Positions 36,590 to 46,839 of a stretch of DNA of 64,000 nt are shown here, one piece after another (position 1 is the first letter of the stretch; each line of letters opens with the position of its first letter). The notes beneath the pieces are model-generated. The model was given only the letters and a program-made list of their open reading frames with translations. It did not search any database and was not told the DNA's origin. The translations under genes were made by a program, and so were the position numbers. Source of the DNA: Chlorobiaceae bacterium (GTDB lineage Bacteria; Bacteroidota; Chlorobiia; Chlorobiales; Chlorobiaceae); the NCBI GenBank assembly GCA_012972825.1, contig JABDHL010000004.1:1-64000 (forward strand), read 5' to 3'.

Positions 36590-37729
36590 ATGAAGATTGC
36601 CTTATATACCGGGACTTATGTCAAAGACAAGGACGGTGCGGTAAAATCCATCACACAGCTGGTTTCTACATGCAGGAATAACGGTCATAAGGTAACTGTA
36701 TGGTCTCCTGATGTTTCATCTCAGGATAATCACAACGGTTTAACGGTTCACACCATGCCCGCGGTGCCGATACCGCAGTATCCTGACTACAAACTCGGTT
36801 TTTTCAGACCTGAAACAAGGCGGCAGCTTGATGCATTTGCTCCCGATATCGTGCATATTTCAACACCTGATATTGTCGGAAAAGAATTTCTCCACTATGC
36901 AAAAAAAAAGGCTCTTCCTCTGGCTTCAGCTTTTCACACAGATTTTCCCTCCTATCTTAAATATTATCGGCTGAAGTTTGCTGAGAGGCCTTTGTGGAAA
37001 TATCTGACATGGTTTTATAACTGCTGCGATATCGTTTTTGCCCCGAATGAGAGTGTTCGTCTGAAACTTGAAGATCAGAACATAAGAAACGTTGAGATCT
37101 GGTCGAGAGGGGTAGACAAGGAGCTTTTTGATCCTTCTCGGCGCTCACAGGAACTTCGTACAAGATGGAATGCGGATGGCAGGACAATTTTTATTTATAC
37201 CGGACGGTTTGTGCTTTACAAGGATATTGAAGTTGTCATGAAGGTTTACGAGCGTTTTCTGGAGGCTGGCTATGCTGACAGAGTAAGATTTGTTATGATC
37301 GGTTCCGGGCCCAGGGAGTCTGAAATGAAGCGAAGAATGCCGGAGGCGGTATTTCCCGGTTATCTTACCGGAGTTGAATTGGCAGAAGCTTATGCGAGTG
37401 GAGACATTTTTCTTTTTCCATCCGTAACAGAGGCATTTTGCAATGTTGTGCTTGAAGCTCTTGCATCAGGACTTCCGGCTGTGGTTTCGGATGAAGGAGG
37501 CTGTCGCGACATTGTCGAAAAATCGGGAGGTGGACTTGTTGCCCGGTCAGGAGATGTTGATGATTTTTTTGGCAAATGCCTTGAATTATCTGGAAATGCT
37601 GTAAGGTGCCGGGAACTTAAAGCTCATGGGCTCGCTTTTGCAGAGACGAAGTCATGGTCGGTTATCAACAGTGTCGTCATTGAGCGATACCAGAATATGG
37701 TTAATATTGCAAGTGGTTGTTTTGCATGA
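36590..37729 (+). CDS. Glycosyltransferase family 4 protein
   Basis: About 379 residues of GT-B fold. It starts MKIALYTGTYVKDKDGAVKSI at 36590; the longer frame at 36569 adds six non-native residues. The C-terminal domain holds FIYTGRFVLYKDIE and the donor-binding EAFCNVVLEALASGLPAVVSDEGG motif with the E-x7-E pattern of family 4. It resembles the PimB/SqdX-type mannosyl or sulfoquinovosyl transferases, but the donor is not readable. The next gene, 6-phosphogluconate dehydrogenase, starts 53 bp downstream. Confidence 0.87.
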   Translation: MKIALYTGTYVKDKDGAVKSITQLVSTCRNNGHKVTVWSPDVSSQDNHNGLTVHTMPAVPIPQYPDYKLGFFRPETRRQLDAFAPDIVHISTPDIVGKEFLHYAKKKALPLASAFHTDFPSYLKYYRLKFAERPLWKYLTWFYNCCDIVFAPNESVRLKLEDQNIRNVEIWSRGVDKELFDPSRRSQELRTRWNADGRTIFIYTGRFVLYKDIEVVMKVYERFLEAGYADRVRFVMIGSGPRESEMKRRMPEAVFPGYLTGVELAEAYASGDIFLFPSVTEAFCNVVLEALASGLPAVVSDEGGCRDIVEKSGGGLVARSGDVDDFFGKCLELSGNAVRCRELKAHGLAFAETKSWSVINSVVIERYQNMVNIASGCFA

Positions 37730-37782
37730 CGTAGAAAGAGAGATGATGATCGGTTTTTGTCAATGATACTGATAGTACCATT

Positions 37783-38682
37783 ATGAAGATAGGTTTTGTA
37801 GGTCTCGGGAAAATGGGGTTCAATATGGCTCAGCATCTTCTTGAATGCGGCCATGATCTGGTAGTCTTCGATCTTTCTGAGAATGCCGTTGCTTCTCTTA
37901 CCGAAAAAGGGGGCATTGCTTCAGGTTCTCTCGAGGAACTTGCCCACACCCTGCCTTATCCACGCCTTATATGGCTGATGGTACCTGCAGGTGCTCCGGT
38001 TGACACAACGCTGGATACACTTATTCCGTTGCTGAAGCAAGGGGATATCATTATCGATGGAGGAAATTCACACTATACCGATTCAGAAAAAAGGGCGTCA
38101 CGGCTCAGTGACAAGGGGATCTATTTTCTTGATGCAGGTACAAGCGGAGGGCTTGAAGGAGCCAGAAACGGCGCTTGTATGATGGTTGGCGGTGATAAAA
38201 GTGCTTATGAAGTCATCGAACCGTTGCTCAAAGATCTGTGTGTGGAAAACGGGTATGGTTATATGGGAAGGTCAGGTTCCGGCCACTTTGCAAAAATGGT
38301 TCATAACGGAGTGGAGTACGGTATGATGCAGGCAATGGGTGAGGGATTTGATCTGCTTGCATCCAGTGGTTATAAGTTTAACCTTGAAGAGGTCTCTCGG
38401 GTTTGGGCTCATGGTTCAGTTATCCGGGGCTGGTTGATGGATCTTGTGGTTCGTGCATTTCACAAAGATCCACAGCTTGAGTACCTCAGCGGACGTATTG
38501 CCGATTCAGGAGAAGGTCGCTGGACGGTTGAGGCAGCTCTTGAACATGAGGTTTCAATTCCTGTCATTGCAGCCTCTCTATTCAGTCGGTATCGTTCACG
38601 TTCCGAAGACAATTTATCTGATAAGGTTGTTGCTGCTTTGCGCTATGAGTTCGGGGGACATCCATTCACCGAAAAACAATAA
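37783..38682 (+). CDS. gnd: 6-phosphogluconate dehydrogenase (decarboxylating), short type
   Basis: 299-residue enzyme oxidising 6-phosphogluconate to ribulose-5-phosphate. NAD(P)-binding GFVGLGKMGFNMA opens the protein; DGGNSHYTDSE and DAGTSGGLEGARNG follow, and the catalytic lysine lies in GHFAKMVHNGVEYGMMQ near residue 170. The short form of the enzyme (about 300 residues) lacks the second helical repeat of the long form. Next to zwf, and followed by pgl on the other strand, it completes the oxidative pentose phosphate branch. Confidence 0.93.
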   Translation: MKIGFVGLGKMGFNMAQHLLECGHDLVVFDLSENAVASLTEKGGIASGSLEELAHTLPYPRLIWLMVPAGAPVDTTLDTLIPLLKQGDIIIDGGNSHYTDSEKRASRLSDKGIYFLDAGTSGGLEGARNGACMMVGGDKSAYEVIEPLLKDLCVENGYGYMGRSGSGHFAKMVHNGVEYGMMQAMGEGFDLLASSGYKFNLEEVSRVWAHGSVIRGWLMDLVVRAFHKDPQLEYLSGRIADSGEGRWTVEAALEHEVSIPVIAASLFSRYRSRSEDNLSDKVVAALRYEFGGHPFTEKQ

Positions 38683-38694
38683 TCGGACAGAATA

Positions 38695-40131
38695 ATGCCG
38701 GAAAAACAGGTTAATTTCACCGTCGTCATTTTTGGAGCAAACAGCGATCTGGCTGCACGTAAGCTCTATCCCTCACTTTATGAGCTAGCCCAATGGGGGC
38801 ATTTGCCTGATCAATACCGGATTATCGGTGCCGGACGGGCCGTTCATACCCATGAGGAGTTCCGTGCTCAGGTGTTTGAAAAACTCTTGACACTCTCGAC
38901 GGATACCATTTTCGATGAAGCGCGTTTTAAACTGTTCTGCTCGGGTCTTTACTATGTAAGCCTCGATTTTACAGAGAGTGCAGGTTATAAAAATCTTTAT
39001 AAAGAAGTTATGAATGTTTCGTCTGAGACGGGACTTTGCGATCATCTTCTTTTTTATCTTGCAACCCCGCCGGATCTTGCACCGGTGATTGTCAGAAACC
39101 TCAATCAAGCAGGGCTTGGAGGGAAAAAAAAGTCCTGCGATGGATGGCGGAAAATCATTGTTGAAAAACCTTATGGCAGAAACCTGCAGACAGCTCGTGA
39201 ACTCAATGCAGTCATCGGAGAGGTTTTCAGAGAAGATCAGATTTTTCGTATTGATCACTATCTCGGCAAGGAGCCGGTACAGAATATAATGGTCTTCCGT
39301 TTTTCCAACGGTATTGTTGAGCCGTTATGGACCCGGAATTATATTGCCAATGTTGAAATTACCATAGCGGAGGATTTTGGCATCCGTGACCGTGGCGCTT
39401 TCTATGAAGAGGCAGGGCTTCTTCGCGATATTCTGCAGAATCATGCCCTTCAACTTCTCGCTGCCGTTGCCATGGAGCCGCCGGTTGATCTCTCTGCAGA
39501 TTCGGTGCGCGACGAAAAAGCAAAGGTACTTCGCTCCATTCGTCCTTTTTTACCTGACAATGCTGAAGACTCAATTGTACTTGGCCAGTATGAAGGCTAT
39601 CGTTCCGAAAAAAACGTTGCTCCGGACTCAACAATAGAGACCTATGCCGCCGTAAAATTTTATCTTGACAACTGGAGATGGAAAGATGTTCCTTTTTTTG
39701 TAAAGGCAGGCAAAAATCTTGCCGAAACAGCAACCAGAATAGTCATAACCTTCAAATGTCCTCCTCAGAACTATTTCGGGCCTGCTGAAAGCTGCAGCTA
39801 TATTGCAAATCAGATTATTCTCTGCATTCAGCCTGAAGAAACCATTGCATTGAGGTTCGGGGCGAAACGTCCGGGTGAATCGGTGATTACCGATCCCGTC
39901 TATATGAAATTCGATTACAGAACTTCCTTTTCCGAAGCCGGTATGACCCCTTATCATCGTCTGCTGCTTGACGCCATCGCAGGGGAACAGATGAACTTTA
40001 TTCGCCAGGACAGTGTCGAACACTCATGGGCGATTATCGACGCCATAAGGGATGCGGTTCAAGGGTCTCAACCTGAGCTATATCCAATTCATTCACATGG
40101 TCCGGTGAGCGCCGTCAGGATTTACAGTTGA
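38695..40131 (+). CDS. zwf: Glucose-6-phosphate 1-dehydrogenase
   Basis: 478 residues. It starts [22 protein letters not shown] (coenzyme loop with GANS instead of the usual GASGDLA). The catalytic region [13 protein letters not shown] lies near residue 185. The C-terminal domain ends with the substrate pocket. It begins 12 bp after gnd and shares an operon with it. The last 10 bp overlap the 3' end of pgl on the other strand. Supplies NADPH and pentose phosphate. Confidence 0.95.
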   Translation: MPEKQVNFTVVIFGANSDLAARKLYPSLYELAQWGHLPDQYRIIGAGRAVHTHEEFRAQVFEKLLTLSTDTIFDEARFKLFCSGLYYVSLDFTESAGYKNLYKEVMNVSSETGLCDHLLFYLATPPDLAPVIVRNLNQAGLGGKKKSCDGWRKIIVEKPYGRNLQTARELNAVIGEVFREDQIFRIDHYLGKEPVQNIMVFRFSNGIVEPLWTRNYIANVEITIAEDFGIRDRGAFYEEAGLLRDILQNHALQLLAAVAMEPPVDLSADSVRDEKAKVLRSIRPFLPDNAEDSIVLGQYEGYRSEKNVAPDSTIETYAAVKFYLDNWRWKDVPFFVKAGKNLAETATRIVITFKCPPQNYFGPAESCSYIANQIILCIQPEETIALRFGAKRPGESVITDPVYMKFDYRTSFSEAGMTPYHRLLLDAIAGEQMNFIRQDSVEHSWAIIDAIRDAVQGSQPELYPIHSHGPVSAVRIYS

Positions 40132-40898
40132 ACGGTAAACCAGAAAGTTTTTCCGTTTACAGGCACAATACGGCTGGCCGGAACTCCTTTTTCTTCGGCT
40201 GAAAATATTCGTTTCGCAAGTCCGGCTTTCTCTCTGCCGATCGTAAAAAAGAGGACGTTCCGAGCATGGTTGATGGCCGGCAGGGTCAGGGTCAAGCGCT
40301 TTCCCGGCGGTTTTGCAAGAGGTTCGCTGACAGAAACTACCCAACGCTCTGTTTCCTGGAGCGCTTCAGCATTGTCCGGAAAGAGTGAAGCGGTATGGCC
40401 GTCATCACCGAGTCCGAGGATGACAAGGTCAAAAATCGGAAAATCCTGCTCCGACAGAGAATCTCTTGCAATAAAAAAAGAGCGGAGAGTTTCTTCATAC
40501 TCTCTTGCAGCTTTATTTCCATCATCCTGTTCTGCCGGCATTCTAAAAATATGGGTTTCAGGAACAGGAACTTGTGAAAGCAGCGTCTCTCGGGCCATCT
40601 GATAATTACTGTCTTGATGGTCGGCTGGGACGCTTCGTTCATCTCCCCAGAACAGCCATGTCTTTTTCCATGGCATGAATGTTCGTTCCCCCTTGCTTGC
40701 TGCTCTCTCATTATTTGCAACTCCCTTTGCCAGTTGCCGATAAAGCGATCGTGGCGAGTTTCCGCCTGCAAGCACCAGAGAGAACCGGCCATGATCCGAA
40801 ACGGCACGGTATGCTTCGGCAATAATGAACGCAACGGCTTGCTCAGTTATTTCTGTTTCGGTGCCGGTGAAGAAAAATTTATCAGAGGCATTGTCCAT
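40122..40898 (-). CDS. pgl: 6-phosphogluconolactonase
   Basis: About 258 residues from the internal ATG at 40898, which lies just before the family start [19 protein letters not shown]. It hydrolyses 6-phosphogluconolactone between zwf and gnd products. The motifs [35 protein letters not shown] and [15 protein letters not shown] with the conserved histidine are clear. The longer frame from 40946 adds 16 residues that look unrelated. It is convergent with zwf and overlaps its last 10 bp tail to tail. Confidence 0.93.
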   Translation of the reverse strand: MDNASDKFFFTGTETEITEQAVAFIIAEAYRAVSDHGRFSLVLAGGNSPRSLYRQLAKGVANNERAASKGERTFMPWKKTWLFWGDERSVPADHQDSNYQMARETLLSQVPVPETHIFRMPAEQDDGNKAAREYEETLRSFFIARDSLSEQDFPIFDLVILGLGDDGHTASLFPDNAEALQETERWVVSVSEPLAKPPGKRLTLTLPAINHARNVLFFTIGREKAGLAKRIFSAEEKGVPASRIVPVNGKTFWFTVQL

Positions 40899-41089
40899 AG
40901 GCTTTTTTCCTCCTTGTGGTTTATAAAAAATAAACAAATTTTGCATGATCTGGATTTTGATGAGTACGAGTTGATGATCGGTCGTAGTTCTCCGTTATGA
41001 AACAAAAAATCGTGACAGGCTTTAAGGGAGAGTTGTGTAACTTGAATCAGGATTATTTGATAACCTGTTTTTAGTTAAAAAGGCTTGTT

Positions 41090-41773
41090 ATGCCTCTCTT
41101 CGACGGATATGGCGTTCTGGTTGGCACTTTGCTGAAGTATTACTGCGATCATGACTTCAGCGAGCAGACATACTACCATTGTAATCTCAAGGTTCGTGCT
41201 GGCAGAAGAATTTTTCGATGCCCGGTTGATCTCGACCACAAACAAGATGCTCATGGGGTTCAGTGGCGTTTGGTAGAGCTGGAACCTGCAAATTTTCATC
41301 GGATTCTTCATTTTCAGGAGGGGTGGCACCCGCTCGACTCCCAACCCGGTTCGGGCGCTATCGATTATTATCGCAGTCAGGAGTTTCAGCCAACATCCGA
41401 CTGCCAGCAGGCTGCCTCTGATTCCATTCATCTCGAAACAGCATGTGACAGTGTTTTACCTGTATCATGGAAATACGGAACAGGTCCTGCGGCATTCAGG
41501 GATCTTGAGCCTCTTCTGACACATTCCCGAAAGCTTTTTATTTTCGGGGAACCTTTCAGAACCGGGAATGGTGTGCACAACATTCATCAGAATCAGGGAG
41601 ACCCGCCTGACAGTCAGTGGTACCCTGAAAATGGAACCTGGCAGGATGGAGCAGTGGTCGTCCTTCGCCGTGACAACACCCTGGCCGCATTTTTATGCAA
41701 ATTCAATACACAGCGGTTTTTAACTGACAGTTTATGTTTATTATCCTCTGACGGCAAGGAAAGGGAAAAATAA
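41090..41773 (+). CDS. YukJ-like DUF2278 protein
   Basis: 227 residues with the DUF2278 order: DGYGVLVGTLLKYY at the start, HYHCNLKVRAG-type strand, and the C-terminal VHNIHQNQGDPP ... NGTWQDGAVVVL motif. Biochemical function of the family is unknown to me. The protein has no signal peptide or membrane helix. It is alone on the plus strand after the divergent pgl gene. Confidence 0.85.
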   Translation: MPLFDGYGVLVGTLLKYYCDHDFSEQTYYHCNLKVRAGRRIFRCPVDLDHKQDAHGVQWRLVELEPANFHRILHFQEGWHPLDSQPGSGAIDYYRSQEFQPTSDCQQAASDSIHLETACDSVLPVSWKYGTGPAAFRDLEPLLTHSRKLFIFGEPFRTGNGVHNIHQNQGDPPDSQWYPENGTWQDGAVVVLRRDNTLAAFLCKFNTQRFLTDSLCLLSSDGKEREK

Positions 41774-41959
41774 GTCTGATCATTTGATCATTGATGATGC
41801 TTGCAGCACAGGCGCCTCTTCTTTAACTTGCCAGTATACCATCATAAAGTCATAAAATTATTTGTGAGTCAATAGTATTTGAATTACAGATATCATTAAT
41901 TTTTTTCTGTGGACAGTTTTTGTCTGCGGATAACCGATAATAAATAAGGGAGAAGAGTT

Positions 41960-42616
41960 ATGGCCGCTTTTGATTTTGGTGTAAAAGTCGATCCGCATCT
42001 TTTCGATAAACAGCTCAATGCATCGGTCACAATCCATATTCAGGACTATATCAGGCAGGGTTGGGAGATGTTCAAAGAGCATGTCGGTGAGTTTGTCGGG
42101 TTTACGCTTATTATTTTCGTTATTTCTGCCGTATGTTCTAAATTCGCTTTTGCCGGGTCGTTTATTGTTTCCGCTCTCGCAGCGCCGCTCTATGCTGGAT
42201 TCGGTATAGTTGCCTTCAAGCTCATAAACGGAAAATCCTTCCAATTCGCGGATTTTTTCAACGGGTTCAACTATTTACTGCCTCTTTTTCTTGGTGGTCT
42301 TGCATGCGGTTTTCTGGTGAGCATCGGTTTTGTACTGCTTCTTATTCCTGGCATCTACCTTGCTGTCGGGTATATGTTTACCACGTTCCTTATCATTGAC
42401 TATCGTATGGAGTTCTGGCAGGCCATGGAGACAAGCCGTCAAATCATCACCAGAAACTGGTTTGCTTTTTTCGGATTTGCCTTTGCATTGTTTGCTCTAA
42501 ACTTTTTTGGAGCTCTTGCTTTTGGTGTAGGTCTTCTGGTCAGCATTCCCGTTTCGGCTTGTGCAGCGGCCATAGCATATAAGGAAATAATGGGGATGTA
42601 CTCTGCTGATTGGTAA
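41960..42616 (+). CDS. Hypothetical multi-pass membrane protein
   Basis: 218 residues with about four to five membrane helices after residue 45. The helix WEMFKEHVGEFVGFTLIIFVIS and the motif FVLLLIPGIYLAVGYMFTTFLIIDY resemble DUF975-like membrane proteins. No enzymatic motif. It begins with a Shine-Dalgarno AAGGGAGAAGAG and is followed 40 bp later by the SIMPL gene. Confidence 0.7.
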   Translation: MAAFDFGVKVDPHLFDKQLNASVTIHIQDYIRQGWEMFKEHVGEFVGFTLIIFVISAVCSKFAFAGSFIVSALAAPLYAGFGIVAFKLINGKSFQFADFFNGFNYLLPLFLGGLACGFLVSIGFVLLLIPGIYLAVGYMFTTFLIIDYRMEFWQAMETSRQIITRNWFAFFGFAFALFALNFFGALAFGVGLLVSIPVSACAAAIAYKEIMGMYSADW

Positions 42617-42655
42617 CCATTATTTTCAGCAGGGAATCGGAGAAAAGGATATTCA

Positions 42656-43378
42656 ATGAAAAAGATACTTCTTGTTGTTGCATTCTGGTTGTTTATTGTG
42701 TGCAGTGCGCTATCTCCTGTTATCTATGCCGGTGAGAGTCAGGTAGTTGTATCGGCCACAGGAAGGGTTTCTATAAAGCCCGATATGGCAAAGTTCGGTG
42801 TTGTGGTTAAATCGGATGCCAGAACTGCTGATCAAGCTGCTGCAGAAGCCGCAGAGAAGTACCGTACCGTGCAGAATTCCCTCAGAACTGCTGGAATTAC
42901 TCTTGAGGATGCTCCTACGGAAAGTTACACCGTTGCCCCTCGCTGGGAGTGGGATCCCGTTCTGGGGAAAAGCGTTCTGAAAGGCTACAGCGCCCGTCAT
43001 ACCATCATGGTCAGGGTTCGTAATCTGGAAAAAACCGGACGAGCCATTGATGCTGTGGTGCAAGCCGGAGCTGATGAAGTACAAAGCATCAGCTTTTCAT
43101 CAAGTCACTATGATGCACTTCGTCAGGAAGCACTGGCACTCGCTGTGGAAAATGCCAGAAGAGATGCCACTATCATGGCGAAAGCCGCAGGGGGACGTAT
43201 CGGTCAATTGATTGAGGTGAGCGTTAGCCAGCCCGCTTATAGAGATCGTCCCCAAATCGAGGCCATGGCCATGAGGGCTGCGCCGTCGCCCGTTCCGACC
43301 GACATAGCACCAGCAGAGCAGGATGTTGTTGTTACCATCAATTCAAGATGGCGTTTTATTCTCTCTGGCTCCAGGTGA
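42656..43378 (+). CDS. SIMPL domain (DUF541) periplasmic protein
   Basis: 240 residues with an N-terminal signal peptide (KKILLVVAFWLFIVCSALSPVIYAG) and a SIMPL domain (VVVSATGRVSIKPDMAKFGVVVKSDARTADQAAAEAAE, later GYSARHTIMVRVRN). This family forms multimeric periplasmic or outer-membrane proteins of unclear function. It follows the membrane protein in the same operon. Confidence 0.88.
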   Translation: MKKILLVVAFWLFIVCSALSPVIYAGESQVVVSATGRVSIKPDMAKFGVVVKSDARTADQAAAEAAEKYRTVQNSLRTAGITLEDAPTESYTVAPRWEWDPVLGKSVLKGYSARHTIMVRVRNLEKTGRAIDAVVQAGADEVQSISFSSSHYDALRQEALALAVENARRDATIMAKAAGGRIGQLIEVSVSQPAYRDRPQIEAMAMRAAPSPVPTDIAPAEQDVVVTINSRWRFILSGSR

Positions 43379-43742
43379 GACAAGGGATTTTTCAAGAAAA
43401 TATTTTGATGGACAAATCCTGTTAAAAAAACTTCATAGCTTTTTAAGGCAGGCTGCTGAGGCATTCCGGAGATTTGGCCAGATCAAAAAAAATCATATCT
43501 TTGCAAGCCTTGTTTCCTTTCCTGTATCAATGTATTTCCAGTGTAAGAAAGCTGTCTGCACATGGAAAAACTTGTATAGTCGTTGTTGTACACCAAAAGA
43601 TGATTCCGCCTCTCACAGCTTTTCTCCCAGGAGAGGAATGACATTATTGCTTAACTCCCAGTAGTTCAGGGTTGTTAAAATTGCTATGGTTCATTAATTC
43701 ATGTATTTGAAGACTTTGCTTTAACACTATGAGAGATTGCTT
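43379..43742. other. Intergenic stretch with no gene seen
   Basis: About 364 bp between the SIMPL gene and an L,D-transpeptidase gene. Open frames here have no protein-like composition, and I saw no tRNA or clear terminator. It probably holds the promoter of the transpeptidase pair near its right end. Confidence 0.6.
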
Positions 43743-44474
43743 ATGATTCGATTGATTCCTATGCTTTTTATGATGATGATGATGATGGTAATGTCTCCCT
43801 CAGAAGGGCGTTCGCTGAGTTTTGATATCAATGCATTTCGAAATAAATATGCCGCACTTTCCGAATCTCCCCAAATCAAGAATAAGGTAGACCCGATGGT
43901 GCTCAGTATTGCGCTCTCCGGTTATTATACTCTTTTAGAAAAGGGTCAGGTAGGTCGTGATGGTATACTGACAGTGATTGATTTTAATCGCCCATCATCT
44001 GATGAACGGATTTTTGTTATTGATCTCAAACGGAGCATATTGCTTTATTCGGGGCTTGTTGCGCATGGACGAGGCAGCGGTGATATTTATGCGCAGCATT
44101 TTTCAAACGATTCAGGTTCTCATCAGAGCAGTCTTGGGTTTTATACAACTGGTGATACCTATGACGGCAAAAACGGCTATTCGCTCCGGCTTTTCGGGAA
44201 GGAGCGGGGGATTAACGACAATGCTGAATCAAGAAGCATTGTGATTCATGGTGCTGATTATGTATCCCAGGATTATATCAGAAAAAATGGGCGTCTTGGC
44301 AGAAGTCAGGGTTGTCCCGCACTCTCTGTTGATAATTATCAACAGGTTATTGATCTTATTAAAGGAGGAAGCTGTCTGTTTATCTTCCATGGCGGCACGG
44401 ACTATGCCATCAAGTCAATTCTTCTTAATCCTGATCTTGCCCGGAATCAGTTACGTACCGAGCCTTATTCTTAA
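43743..44474 (+). CDS. Murein L,D-transpeptidase catalytic domain family protein
   Basis: 243 residues from the ATG at 43743; the frame could also use TTG at 43737. The N-terminus is a signal peptide whose core is six consecutive methionines encoded by six ATG codons. The catalytic part has SIVIHGADYVSQDYI and SQGCPALS, with the cysteine and histidine of the YkuD-like L,D-transpeptidase fold, in the less common PF13645-type arrangement. It would act on peptidoglycan in the periplasm. A second transpeptidase follows 15 bp after it. Confidence 0.85.
   Translation: MIRLIPMLFMMMMMMVMSPSEGRSLSFDINAFRNKYAALSESPQIKNKVDPMVLSIALSGYYTLLEKGQVGRDGILTVIDFNRPSSDERIFVIDLKRSILLYSGLVAHGRGSGDIYAQHFSNDSGSHQSSLGFYTTGDTYDGKNGYSLRLFGKERGINDNAESRSIVIHGADYVSQDYIRKNGRLGRSQGCPALSVDNYQQVIDLIKGGSCLFIFHGGTDYAIKSILLNPDLARNQLRTEPYS
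43770..43787 (+). repeat. ATG x6 trinucleotide repeat in signal peptide
   Basis: Six perfect ATG units encode MMMMMM inside the hydrophobic core of the signal peptide, followed by GTA ATG. Change in copy number would lengthen or shorten the core without shifting the frame. Confidence 0.9.
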
Positions 44475-44489
44475 TGCATCCAGAAACCT

Positions 44490-46166
44490 ATGATCGGCAT
44501 TTTTCTTTTCTGGCTCGCTTTCAGTCCCGTTCAGCCTGCTCCAGAAAGAGCCGCAGTTCCAAGTCAGGAGCAGCTTCAGCGCCAGAAAGATTCGCTTCAG
44601 CAAAAAAGAGCTGTCAGCAATAGTGCAGCAGAACATATTCGACGCTTTTTCGACCGGCAACTCCAGCCGAATAACCCTAGAGGTATCACAGAATCTCGGG
44701 TAATCAGCAAGCATCTTGCCAGTTTTTATGCGGCAAGAAAGTTTAAGCCTGTATGGACAAAGCCGGAAATGGTATCAGAGCTTATCAATGCAGTTGATGC
44801 GGCGGTCGATGAAGGTCTTGATCCTTCCGATTACCATAGCAGTGAAATCAGGGAGTTTCACAGACAGTTCCCAGCAACTCCTGAACTGCAGGCTCGTTAT
44901 GATCTTCTCCTGAGTGATGCTTTTTTCACTTTTGCCAGTCATCTTCGCTACGGAAAGGTTGATCCAAGGAGTATTGATCCCGATTGGAATCTCAGCAATA
45001 ACGTGAGTCGCAGTGCTCTGGAATCCAGGCTTGAGAATGCGATTGCTGCGGAACGGATTGCACTTGTTTTAAAGGAGCTTCAGCCACAGGATCCTCAATA
45101 CGACCAGCTCAGAAAAGAGCTTGTGCGGTACCGGGCAATTGCCCGCGAAGGAGGCTGGCCCATGCTGGAGGAAGGTCCGATACTGAAAGAGGGTGTCAGA
45201 GACAGGCGGGTTCCCTTACTGCGTGAACGTCTTGAAGTTTCGGGAGATATCACGCAGTTGAAAACTGATACAAAAAGGGTATATAACAGGGAGCTTGTCG
45301 AAGCTGTCAAGCGGTTCCAGAAGCGGAACGGTAAGGATGCCAACGGAGTACTTGGGGCATCCACGGTAAGGCTCCTGAATATTCCTGTGGAGCGTCGTAT
45401 CGACCAGATTCGTATCAATCTTGAACGGTACCGGTGGTTTTTAAGCGAGCTCGAGCCTACCTATGTGATGGTCAATATTCCGGATTTCAGTCTTCACTAT
45501 ATTGAAAACGGTCACTTAAGATGGGTAACACGGGTCATTGTCGGACAACCTGCCCGCAAAACTCCCATTTTCAAAGCCGATATGCAGTATATCATCTTTA
45601 ATCCCCAATGGGTGATTCCTCCTACCATTCTTGCAAAAGATGCACTTCCCGGCATTCGCAAAAACATATCATATCTCAGCCATAAAAGGTTGAAAGTTAT
45701 TAATCGGAATGGCGTTATCGTCAATCCTGAAACTGTTGACTGGTCACAGTACACTGAGAAAAATTTTCCCTTCCGACTTCAGCAGTCTTCAGGAGACCAG
45801 GGATCTCTCGGGAGGATCAAGTTCATGCTCCCGAACAAACATATTGTTTACCTGCATGACACACCGAACAAGGAGCTGTTTAACAAAAGCACAAGAACGT
45901 TAAGTTCCGGATGCATCAGGGTGCAGAATCCTCTGGAGCTTGCCGCTCTTGTGCTTCAGGATAGCGTTAAATGGAACAGCGAGCAGATCCGGGAGGCGGT
46001 AAGTACCAATAAAACAAAAACTGTATTTTTGCCAAAACGTATTCCAGTCTTTATAATTTACCTGACAGCGTTTGCGGAAGACGACGATCTCCTGTTTCGT
46101 GACGATGTTTATAACAGGGATAATGCTGTGTTGGATGCATTGAATAAACCTCTGCCAAAATTTTAA
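44490..46166 (+). CDS. L,D-transpeptidase YcbB/LdtD-like
   Basis: 558 residues with an N-terminal membrane/signal segment (FLFWLAFSPVQPAP), a long scaffold domain (about 40-240), a peptidoglycan-binding helix bundle (VKRFQKRNGKDANGVLGASTVRLLN near residue 285) and a YkuD catalytic domain. The catalytic pair is in KHIVYLHDTPNK and SSGCIRVQNP, with the cysteine near residue 474. This is the YcbB/LdtD layout that forms 3-3 crosslinks. It starts 15 bp after the smaller transpeptidase. Confidence 0.92.
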   Translation: MIGIFLFWLAFSPVQPAPERAAVPSQEQLQRQKDSLQQKRAVSNSAAEHIRRFFDRQLQPNNPRGITESRVISKHLASFYAARKFKPVWTKPEMVSELINAVDAAVDEGLDPSDYHSSEIREFHRQFPATPELQARYDLLLSDAFFTFASHLRYGKVDPRSIDPDWNLSNNVSRSALESRLENAIAAERIALVLKELQPQDPQYDQLRKELVRYRAIAREGGWPMLEEGPILKEGVRDRRVPLLRERLEVSGDITQLKTDTKRVYNRELVEAVKRFQKRNGKDANGVLGASTVRLLNIPVERRIDQIRINLERYRWFLSELEPTYVMVNIPDFSLHYIENGHLRWVTRVIVGQPARKTPIFKADMQYIIFNPQWVIPPTILAKDALPGIRKNISYLSHKRLKVINRNGVIVNPETVDWSQYTEKNFPFRLQQSSGDQGSLGRIKFMLPNKHIVYLHDTPNKELFNKSTRTLSSGCIRVQNPLELAALVLQDSVKWNSEQIREAVSTNKTKTVFLPKRIPVFIIYLTAFAEDDDLLFRDDVYNRDNAVLDALNKPLPKF

Positions 46167-46191
46167 AAGAGGAAGCTTCGGCTTAAAATCC

Positions 46192-46662
46192 ATGTCATTT
46201 GCTGTAACAATCAACATTCAAAGGGAGTTTGAAACGTCCTGCACCCCCGACAAAGTTTTTGAACTTCTTGCCGATGTACCCCGTTCTGCCTCCCATTTTC
46301 CGAAAGTCGATCAGCTGGTCGATCTGGGCGACAATACCTTTCGCTGGGAAATGGAAAAAATAGGGATCGGCAGCTACACTCTCCAGCAGACTATCTATGC
46401 CTCCCGATACACTGCTGACGCTGCTGCCCGCAAGGTAGCCTGGACTCCTGTTCAAGGTGTCGGCAACGCCATTGTTTCAGGGGAGTGGGCAATAACCCCG
46501 AAAGCGGCAGGAACAAGGGTAACGCTCAAAACAAAAGGCGATCTTACGGTCGATTTTCCCTCCTTTCTGGAGTTCATCATCTCCCCGCTTGTCGTCATGG
46601 AATTCACCGGCATGATAGAACGCTACCTCGCCAATCTGCAGGAGAGTTTCAGCATACTGTGA
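46192..46662 (+). CDS. SRPBCC/COQ10-type lipid-binding protein
   Basis: 156 residues forming a START-like helix-grip fold: FETSCTPDKVFELLADVPRSASHFPKV, then FRWEMEKIGIGSYTLQQ, and a long C-terminal helix. Such proteins bind hydrophobic ligands (quinones, carotenoids or polyketides); the ligand is unknown. It is the last gene before the accessory region and lies 26 bp after the transpeptidase. Confidence 0.75.
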   Translation: MSFAVTINIQREFETSCTPDKVFELLADVPRSASHFPKVDQLVDLGDNTFRWEMEKIGIGSYTLQQTIYASRYTADAAARKVAWTPVQGVGNAIVSGEWAITPKAAGTRVTLKTKGDLTVDFPSFLEFIISPLVVMEFTGMIERYLANLQESFSIL

Positions 46663-46839
46663 TTGGAGTTACGGGTTGTGCTCTTGCGATAAACTCAAGC
46701 AACATGCCTTCCCCGCTTCCCATAAGAACAGCGCGCTCAGGGGGGGCTTTTTCTTTTTATACTGCTTATAACCTCACAGTATACAAAACCTTCCCTTTCC
46801 TGCCTTGAACAGCTTGCGCTTCTATAGTACAGGGGCTTG

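Noticed and set aside
46720-46760. GC-rich stretch with T-run before the helicase operon as a terminator
   Set aside because: The stem does not pair well; only a weak three-base match could be drawn.
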